A stretch of DNA of 18,401 nt from an uncultured Alphaproteobacteria bacterium (GTDB lineage Bacteria > Pseudomonadota > Alphaproteobacteria > Caulobacterales > Caulobacteraceae), in contig CAIZKE010000346.1 in assembly GCA_903933475.1 (NCBI GenBank), positions 1-18,401 on the forward strand. Direction: 5' to 3'. The translations under genes were made by a program, and so were the position numbers. Under the pieces are notes generated by a model. The model was not told the DNA's origin, made no database searches, and saw only the letters and a program-made list of their open reading frames with translations. Positions within the stretch are counted from its first letter, which is position 1. Each line of letters opens with the position of its first letter. Positions 13,277 through 18,401 of this stretch are shown here, piece by piece.

Positions 13277-14707
13277 ATGAGTCGCGACACTGAACATTCC
13301 CTGCGCGATGACGTGACGGTGGGCGGTCCGGTCGTCGAGGACCTCGAGGACCTGGCCCTCGGCGACGACTACGCGCTCAATCCCGACTTCGTGGCCCTTG
13401 TGGTCGACGCCGCCGACCGGGGCGACGCCGAACGCCTGCGCGAGCTCCTGGCCGCCCTCCATCCCGCCGACGTCGCCGACCTGATGGGCTTTCTGTCGGC
13501 GGGGGACCGCGAGGAGGTGATGGCCCACCTCGACCCGGAGGCCCTGGCCGAGATCCTGTCCGAGATCGAGCCTGAGATCCGTGAGGAACTGCTTGAGCGC
13601 ATGCCCTCGGCCACCCTGGTCCGGGCCCTCGGCGAGATGGACTCCGACGACGCCGTGGATCTGGTCGAGGACCTGGAGGCCGACAAGCGGGCCCAGGTCC
13701 TGGCCGCCCTGCCCGACGTCGACCGGGCCGCCATCGAGACGTCCCTGGCTTACGAGGAAGAGTCCGCCGGCCGCCTCATGCAGCGCGAGGTGGCCTCAGC
13801 GCCCCAGTTCTGGACTGTCGGCCAGGCCCTCGATCACTTCCTTGTGGCCGGCGATGAGATGCCGGAGCTGTTCTTCGACGTCTACGTGGTCGACCCTTCC
13901 CACCGGCCCCTGGGCGGGGTCCCCGTCAGCCGCCTGCTCCGACATGACCGCGATACGCCCCTGGCCCGGATCATGGAGCCCCTTACCGAGATTCCGGTGG
14001 GCATGGACCAGGAAGAGGCGGCCTATATCTTCGACAAGTACCACCTGATCTCCGCCCCCGTGGTCGAGCCGGGTGGCCGGCTGGTGGGCCAGCTGACCGT
14101 CGACGACATTGTCGGCGTCATCCGCGAGGCGGGCGAAGAGGACATCCTGGCCCTGGCCGGCGTGTCCGATGTCGGACGTGACGCCAGCCTGGCCGGCGCC
14201 ATCCGCTCGCGCCTGCCCTGGCTGGTCCTCAACCTGGGCACGGCGGCCCTGGCCTCGAGCGTGATCGGCGCCTTCCAGGGGGTGATCGCCCAGGTCCTGA
14301 CCCTGGCCATCCTCATGCCCATCGTCTCCTCCCTGGGCGGGAATGCTGGCACCCAGACCCTCGCCGTGGCGGTTCGCGCCCTGTCGAGCCGGGAGCTGAA
14401 CGCCGCCAACTCGGCCCGCATCATCGGCCGAGAGGTGGCGACAGGCCTCCTGAACGGCTCGATCCTGGCCGTGCTCCTGGCCGCCGCCGTCTGGCTCCTG
14501 TTCCAGGATCCGCGGCTTGCCCTCACCGTGGGGCTGGCCATCGTGGCCAACTTCTTCGTCGCCGCCCTGGCCGGGATCCTGGCCCCGATCATTCTGGACC
14601 GCCTTGGGCGGGACCCGGCGGTCTCGTCCTCCGTGCTGGTGACCTTCGCGACCGACTTCATGGGCTTCCTGGCCCTCCTCGGCATTGCCCGGCTGATCAT
14701 GCTCTAG
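13277..14707 (+). CDS. mgtE: Magnesium channel/transporter MgtE
   Basis: MgtE is a dimeric, Mg2+-gated inner-membrane Mg2+ channel. The 476-residue protein has the acidic N domain of short helical repeats (about 40-150), a CBS pair (about 165-230 and 232-290), a connecting plug helix (about 290-312) and five predicted membrane helices (313-476). Diagnostic motifs are PIVSSLGGNAGTQTLAV (348-364) and RDPAVSSSVLVTFATDFMG (445-463), where Asp460 corresponds to the ion-selectivity Asp of the family. The cytosolic part is rich in Asp/Glu as expected for Mg2+ sensing. GGGAGG is about 10 bases before the ATG. Only 65 bases separate it from the tRNA, too few for a known Mg2+ riboswitch, so gating is probably protein-level. 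Confidence 0.95.
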   Translation: MSRDTEHSLRDDVTVGGPVVEDLEDLALGDDYALNPDFVALVVDAADRGDAERLRELLAALHPADVADLMGFLSAGDREEVMAHLDPEALAEILSEIEPEIREELLERMPSATLVRALGEMDSDDAVDLVEDLEADKRAQVLAALPDVDRAAIETSLAYEEESAGRLMQREVASAPQFWTVGQALDHFLVAGDEMPELFFDVYVVDPSHRPLGGVPVSRLLRHDRDTPLARIMEPLTEIPVGMDQEEAAYIFDKYHLISAPVVEPGGRLVGQLTVDDIVGVIREAGEEDILALAGVSDVGRDASLAGAIRSRLPWLVLNLGTAALASSVIGAFQGVIAQVLTLAILMPIVSSLGGNAGTQTLAVAVRALSSRELNAANSARIIGREVATGLLNGSILAVLLAAAVWLLFQDPRLALTVGLAIVANFFVAALAGILAPIILDRLGRDPAVSSSVLVTFATDFMGFLALLGIARLIML

Positions 14708-14753
14708 GCGTCCCGCCTCGCCCCCCGGGTTCCTGCGTGGTATTTCACGGGCC

Positions 14754-15911
14754 ATGAGCCAGCCTGAATTCAACTTCGCCCTGGGTGAGACCACCGACGC
14801 CCTGCGGGCCTCCGTCGCCCGTTTCGCTGCCGAGCGCATCGCCCCGCGCGCCGCGGCCATCGACCGGGACAACGCCTTCCCCCGCGACCTCTGGCCACAG
14901 ATGGGCGCCCTGGGCCTCCTGGGTCTTACGGTGGAGGCCGAGGATGGCGGCGCCGGCCTGGGCTATCTCGAGCATGTGGTGGCCATGGAGGAGATCTCCC
15001 GGGCCTCGGCCTCGGTGGGCCTGTCCTACGGCGCCCAGTCCAACCTCTGCGTGAACCAGATCCGCCGCTGGGGAACCGAGGCCCAGAAGGCCCGCCATCT
15101 GCCCCGGCTGATCTCGGGCGAGCATGTCGGCGCCCTGGCCATGAGCGAGGCGGGATCGGGCTCGGACGTCGTCTCCATGCGCCTGCGCGCCGAGCGGCGA
15201 GGCGACCGCTATGTCCTCAACGGAACCAAGTTCTGGATCACCAACGGCCCCCACGCCGACGTCCTTGTGGTCTATGCCCGCACAGATCCAGACGCCGGCC
15301 CCCGGGGCATCACCGCCTTCCTGATCGAGCGCGGTTTCGCCGGCTTCTCCACCAGTCCCAAGCTCGACAAGATGGGCATGCGCGGCTCCGACACCGCCGA
15401 GCTGGTCTTCCAGGACTGCGAGGTCCCAGAGGAAAGCGTCATGGGGCCAGTGAACGGCGGCGTCGGCGTCCTGATGAGCGGACTGGACTACGAGCGGGCG
15501 GTGCTGGCGGGCGGGCCGCTGGGCATCATGCAGGCCTGCCTGGACCTGGTCGTGCCCTATGTCCGCGAGCGCCGCCAGTTCGGCCAGGCCATCGGTGCCT
15601 TCCAGCTCATCCAGGCCAAGGTGGCGGACATGTACGTGGCCCTGAACTCGGCCCGGGCCTATGTCTACGCCGTGGCGCGGGCCTGCGACGCGGGCCAGGC
15701 CACCCGCCACGATGCCGCCGGCGCCATCCTCCTGGCCTCGGAAAATGCTGTGAAGGTGGCGCTGGAGGCCATCCAGGCCCTGGGCGGCGCGGGCTACACC
15801 CGCGATTTCCCCGCCGAGCGCCTGCTACGCGACGCCAAGCTCTACGACATCGGCGCGGGCACCAACGAGATCCGCCGCTACCTGATCGGCCGGGAGCTGA
15901 TCGGCGCATGA
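14754..15911 (+). CDS. Acyl-CoA dehydrogenase, isovaleryl-CoA dehydrogenase type
   Basis: This flavoprotein family oxidises acyl-CoA at the alpha-beta bond and passes electrons to ETF. The 385-residue length is standard. Specific IVD-like stretches are SASVGLSYGAQSNLCVNQI (86-103), AMSEAGSGSDVVSM (129-142), FWITNGPHADVLVVYA and, most diagnostic, LDYERAVLAGGPLGIMQ, in which Glu247 lies at the IVD-specific catalytic position, not the C-terminal position used by short- and medium-chain enzymes. C-terminal ALGGAGYTRDFPAERLLRDAK and GTNEIRRYLIGREL are also canonical. The leucine-degradation partners (carboxylase, hydratase) are not adjacent, so the exact substrate is an inference. It follows mgtE by 46 bases and converges on the methyltransferase gene. 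Confidence 0.9.
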   Translation: MSQPEFNFALGETTDALRASVARFAAERIAPRAAAIDRDNAFPRDLWPQMGALGLLGLTVEAEDGGAGLGYLEHVVAMEEISRASASVGLSYGAQSNLCVNQIRRWGTEAQKARHLPRLISGEHVGALAMSEAGSGSDVVSMRLRAERRGDRYVLNGTKFWITNGPHADVLVVYARTDPDAGPRGITAFLIERGFAGFSTSPKLDKMGMRGSDTAELVFQDCEVPEESVMGPVNGGVGVLMSGLDYERAVLAGGPLGIMQACLDLVVPYVRERRQFGQAIGAFQLIQAKVADMYVALNSARAYVYAVARACDAGQATRHDAAGAILLASENAVKVALEAIQALGGAGYTRDFPAERLLRDAKLYDIGAGTNEIRRYLIGRELIGA

Positions 15912-15930
15912 GGCGATTGCGGCCGTGGTT

Positions 15931-16605
15931 CTATGTCTCGACGAAGGACAGGGTCATGCCGTCCCAACCCTTCTCGCCTACGGTCTGCAGGGCGGTTGAG
16001 AACAGGCGCGGTTCGCGGCCGAGACGCTCGGTGAAGGTCCGGACGCCCCGGACCCGATCATCTTCGGAGTCGGGATCCAGAACGGCGCCGCCGCGAACCA
16101 CATTGTCGCCGATGATAAGTCCGCCAGGCCGTGTCAGCTTCAGCGCCCAGTCCAGATAGGCGGGATTGTTCGGCTTGTCGGCATCGATGAAGACGAGGTC
16201 AAACGCAGGGCCGGCGTCCGCGGCGAGGCGGGCCAGGGACTCCAGCGCTGGACCGACGAGGATCTGAACCCGGTCGCCGATCCCCGTGCGGTCCAGGTTC
16301 TGACGGGCCAGGGCGGCGTAGGCCGGGGACACCTCCAGGGAGATCAGCTGGCCTCCGGCTGGCAGGGCTTGCGCCATCCAGGTCGCTGAGACCCCGCCCA
16401 GGGTTCCGATCTCCAGAATGCGGCGGGCACCCGTGGCCTTGACCAGAAGGGACAGGAACCGGCCTTGCAGGGGTGAGACGTCGTGGGGGGGAAGGCCTTC
16501 GGCGGCGTTCGTCTCCCGGATTCTGGCCCACAAGGGGTCCTTTCCGATCAGCCTCTCGGCGAAGTAGGCATCCACCGCGACCCAGGCCTGGTCCTCGCCC
16601 TGCAT
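15931..16605 (-). CDS. SAM-dependent O-methyltransferase (caffeoyl-CoA/catechol OMT family)
   Basis: The 224-residue protein fits the methyltransferase-3 (class I, metal-dependent) family. It shows RRILEIGTLGGVSATWMAQALP (SAM-binding motif I), GGQLISLEVSPAYAALARQNL with an acidic residue at the end of strand 2, and FDLVFIDADKPNNPAYLDWALKL plus GGLIIGDNVVRGGAVLD, which contain the metal-site Asp and Asn residues. The natural substrate is unknown; bacterial members methylate catechols, flavonoids or are uncharacterised. GGAGG lies 8 bases before the ATG. Upstream on the same strand is an unusual leader containing a 20-codon ORF and a terminator, so expression may be attenuated. Confidence 0.9.
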   Translation of the reverse strand: MQGEDQAWVAVDAYFAERLIGKDPLWARIRETNAAEGLPPHDVSPLQGRFLSLLVKATGARRILEIGTLGGVSATWMAQALPAGGQLISLEVSPAYAALARQNLDRTGIGDRVQILVGPALESLARLAADAGPAFDLVFIDADKPNNPAYLDWALKLTRPGGLIIGDNVVRGGAVLDPDSEDDRVRGVRTFTERLGREPRLFSTALQTVGEKGWDGMTLSFVET

Positions 16606-16653
16606 CCCTTGTCCTCCGCTTTACCCGCCAGTCACAGCCGCATCCGGGTGCCG

Positions 16654-16688
16654 TAACGAAACGGGCGGCCCGGTTTCCCGAGCCGCCC
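16654..16688 (-). terminator. Intrinsic terminator after the 20-codon ORF
   Basis: On the minus strand, GGGCGGCTCGG, a GAAA (GNRA) loop, then CCGGGCCGCCC form an 11-bp stem with a single U-G wobble, followed by GTTTCGTTA. On the plus strand the wobble becomes a C-A mismatch and no T run follows, so the structure is built for minus-strand RNA. It lies 49 bases after the short ORF and 57 bases before the methyltransferase ATG. Confidence 0.75.
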
Positions 16689-16737
16689 GACACCGATCGT
16701 GGAAGTCACAGCTTCGCACAAAGACGATGGGAGAATG

Positions 16738-16800
16738 CTACCGCGCGAGCGCGGAGGTCATAAATCCAGCAGCGACTTCCGAGGGATAACGGTGAGACAC
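16738..16800 (-). CDS. 20-codon ORF (candidate leader peptide or microprotein)
   Basis: GTG start at 16800, TAG stop at 16738-16740, product MSHRYPSEVAAGFMTSALAR. I do not recognise the peptide. It is called because of its ribosome binding site: GAAAGGAGGTGATCC (16802-16816) is complementary to the 3' tail of bacterial 16S rRNA over about 15 bases, with GGAGG seven bases from the GTG, the ideal distance. An intrinsic terminator follows 49 bases after the stop, and then the methyltransferase gene. No run of identical amino-acid codons, as in classical amino-acid attenuators, is present. Codons 14-16 (ATG ACC TCC) contain ACCTCC, complementary to GGAGGT of its own ribosome binding site. Translation is very likely on sequence grounds, but function is unknown. 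Confidence 0.6.
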   Translation of the reverse strand: MSHRYPSEVAAGFMTSALAR

Positions 16801-16801
16801 T

Positions 16802-16816
16802 GGATCACCTCCTTTC
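16802..16816 (-). promoter_or_regulatory. Extended Shine-Dalgarno matching the whole anti-SD tail of 16S rRNA
   Basis: GAAAGGAGGTGATCC on the minus strand is the exact complement of GGATCACCTCCTTTC, the usual 3' end of alphaproteobacterial 16S rRNA. Ordinary ribosome binding sites in this window match only four to six of these bases. It fixes the GTG at 16800 as the start. Confidence 0.75.
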
Positions 16817-16859
16817 AAGGGTTGGACAAGGACACCAGCGTGTGCCTGCTTCGCCGGGT

Positions 16860-16887
16860 CTGACAAGCTGGCTTTTTGTCCTGTCAG
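16860..16887 (-). terminator. Inverted repeat at the end of the patatin gene
   Basis: CTGACA (16860-16865) and TGTCAG (16882-16887) are perfect 6-base arms, with a nested GACAA/TTGTC pairing inside. The repeat overlaps the TGA stop of the patatin gene. It may terminate that transcript before the 20-codon ORF; the lack of a T run on the minus strand makes this uncertain. Confidence 0.3.
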
Positions 16888-18401
16888 GGGGATGCGGGGA
16901 CCGGCTGGGGCGTGCGCCTGCGCAGGTCTTCCAGCGGGCGGTCCAGGTGGTCGATGGCGGCGATGGCGGCGGCGTGGCCGGCGGCCACGGCGGGGTCATA
17001 GGCACTCCAGTCGCGGATCTCGACCCCGGCCAGCTCAGGCAGGATGAGGACGTCCGCCGCCTCCCGATCCGAGGCCAGGTCGCGGCCGGAGGATACGGTC
17101 GCCGCCCGGATCAGCAGGGAGACGATGGGCGGTCCCTTGCGCCACTGGCCCGAGAGGATCCAGCGCAGCATGGAGCGCGGCCGGACAATGTCGGCGGCGG
17201 TGATGGACAGGCCGCGGCTGACGTCGACCCCGATGATGGGGCCCGAAAGGCCGCTGCGCATGACGTCCACAGGCAGGTTCTTCAGGACGGCGCCGTCCAC
17301 CAGGACATTCTGGCCCTGGGTGGCGGGAGGCAGAAGGCCGGGCAGGGAGATCGAGGCCCGCAGGGCCGCCCGGACCAGGCCGCGTCTGTGCACCTGCGGT
17401 ACGCCCGTGGTCAGGTTGGACGAGACGCAGAAGCAGGGCCGCCAGAGGTCGGCGAACTGTACGTCTCCGAAGTTCTCCTCGAGCCTGCGGGCGACCTTTC
17501 CGCCCCGGGTCATGGCGAGCATGGGGAAGGCGATGTCATCCAGGGGACTGGAATCGACGAAGGCGAGGCGGATCCGCCGGTCCATCTCCTCCAGGTCCCA
17601 GCCGAGGGCCAGGCCGGCGGCGATGACCCCGCCCATGGACGCGCCGCCGATAAAGTCGATGGGTACGCCCCGCTCCGTGAGGGCGCGGATCACCCCGATG
17701 TGGGCATAGGCCCGGGCGCCGCCGCCTGACAGGACCAGGCCCACGGCCCTGCCGGTCAGGCGCCGGACAAGCCGTTCGAGGTCCCCAGGGTCGCCCCGGC
17801 GGATATGGGTCAGCCCCGCTGCCCCTGTCGCCGTCATCCAGGCCTCGCTGCCCCTTGGCCTGCGGATACCCGCCGGCTGGACGAGGATCAGTTCAGCGCC
17901 AAGGCCAAGCGCCGCCGGTATCGCGGCGGCGGATCCGGGCGGCGGAGGGTAATCACCGCGTCCGACGCGGAAGAGCCGGTCGACCTGGCGGGCGATCTTG
18001 GCCGCCCAGGCCTGTTCCTCCAGGTTGGCCATGTAGAGGACGTAGTCGACCCCGTGCTCGAGGTTCGAGAACCAGGAAGACTCCTCGTCCTGGGCCTCGA
18101 CCCCGGCGACGGCGACGGAATAACCGGTCGCCCGGATGCGCGCGGCGAGCGCCTCCACCAGCTCCCGAAGGCCGTCCATCGGCCCGGCCGTGACAAAACC
18201 GAAGACCGAGGGCTCTACCAGGGCGGCGGGCCGCCCGGCGTTCCGGGCGCGGCCGACCATCTGCCGCGCCACGTCCACCATGATGTCCGGATCGGCGTCG
18301 CAGGCCTCGAAAAAGGCGTCGCGGTCCACGGAGATGATTTCGGAATCCCTGAGGGCGGTCAGCCGGCCCGAGTGCAGGCCGCCGGTGATCAGGCTCATTT
18401 C
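16884..18401 (-). CDS. cNMP-binding domain / patatin-like phospholipase (NTE family), N-terminus missing
   Basis: The frame is open to the right window edge; 506 codons are seen. The first residues after the edge, EMSLITGGLHSGRLTALRDSE, are the second half of a cyclic-nucleotide-binding domain (normally GEMALITG then R-S-A-x-V), so the protein starts outside. Numbered from that first Met, residues 60-215 form the linker typical of bacterial neuropathy-target-esterase homologues (NLEHGVDYVLYM, WAAKIARQVDRLF). The patatin domain starts near 218 with LVLSGGGARAYAHIGVIRAL (oxyanion hole), the nucleophile Ser254 in GASMGG and the catalytic Asp368 in VDGAVLKNLP. Family members are serine lipases/lysophospholipases; allosteric control by cNMP is plausible but not shown. 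Confidence 0.92.
   Translation of the reverse strand, partial: EMSLITGGLHSGRLTALRDSEIISVDRDAFFEACDADPDIMVDVARQMVGRARNAGRPAALVEPSVFGFVTAGPMDGLRELVEALAARIRATGYSVAVAGVEAQDEESSWFSNLEHGVDYVLYMANLEEQAWAAKIARQVDRLFRVGRGDYPPPPGSAAAIPAALGLGAELILVQPAGIRRPRGSEAWMTATGAAGLTHIRRGDPGDLERLVRRLTGRAVGLVLSGGGARAYAHIGVIRALTERGVPIDFIGGASMGGVIAAGLALGWDLEEMDRRIRLAFVDSSPLDDIAFPMLAMTRGGKVARRLEENFGDVQFADLWRPCFCVSSNLTTGVPQVHRRGLVRAALRASISLPGLLPPATQGQNVLVDGAVLKNLPVDVMRSGLSGPIIGVDVSRGLSITAADIVRPRSMLRWILSGQWRKGPPIVSLLIRAATVSSGRDLASDREAADVLILPELAGVEIRDWSAYDPAVAAGHAAAIAAIDHLDRPLEDLRRRTPQPVPASP

Noticed and set aside
13796..15710. Two long minus-strand open frames opposite mgtE and the acyl-CoA dehydrogenase
   Set aside because: Shadow frames with low-complexity Gly/His/Gln-rich translation and no motif; the plus-strand products are certain.
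16798..16819. Plus-strand CTGGATCACCTCCTTTC looks like the 3' end of a 16S rRNA gene
   Set aside because: Only about 17 bases match; the sequence before and after is not 16S. The minus-strand reading as an extended Shine-Dalgarno with a properly spaced GTG ORF explains it better. Automatic annotation may mislabel it as a short rRNA fragment.

Overview
The window is high-GC bacterial chromosome with dense, almost entirely housekeeping gene content. The set (MetW, a three-protein Ffh/S16/RimM core with TrmD and L19 nearby, LipB, MurI, MgtE, IVD-type acyl-CoA dehydrogenase, a short FliN-like protein), the protein sequences and a CtrA-like box with a GANTC (CcrM-type) site upstream of the flagellar-type gene all suggest an alphaproteobacterium of the Caulobacterales (Caulobacter/Phenylobacterium-like). 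The order is a judgement from familiarity, not from a search. No phage, IS element, integrase or CRISPR array is visible.

Left part (1-2658): the tail of metW runs into a 185-bp cluster of three related palindromic repeats, which separates it from a convergent PII signalling gene (glnB/glnK type). Upstream of PII on the minus strand lie rmlA and rmlD, two of the four dTDP-L-rhamnose genes, translationally coupled by an ATGA overlap.

Translation/secretion block (2705-7546, minus strand): ffh-rpsP-rimM-[tesB inserted on the plus strand]-trmD-rplS, followed by rmlD-rmlA. This is the classic SRP/ribosome-maturation operon, with two twists: a thioesterase gene reads against it between rimM and trmD, and S16 has a long Ala/Pro/Glu repeat tail. 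A candidate promoter and a strong leader hairpin lie upstream of ffh.

Central part (7784-12741): a Tat/lipoprotein-type M3 dipeptidyl carboxypeptidase (minus) is divergent from murI, then a GST-family gene overlaps a DUF805 membrane protein, which converges on lipB with a shared CTAG stop.

Right part (12822-18401): an orphan FliN-like SpoA-domain protein with a TTG start, tRNA-Leu(GAG), mgtE, an isovaleryl-CoA-dehydrogenase-like gene, a convergent SAM-dependent O-methyltransferase, and a partial cNMP-binding/patatin phospholipase. The 278-bp gap between the last two is the most unusual spot. It holds a 20-codon ORF preceded by a Shine-Dalgarno sequence that matches the complement of the whole 16S 3' tail, followed by a GNRA-loop intrinsic terminator, just ahead of the methyltransferase gene. 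This looks like a leader-peptide/attenuator or a stand-alone microprotein transcript.
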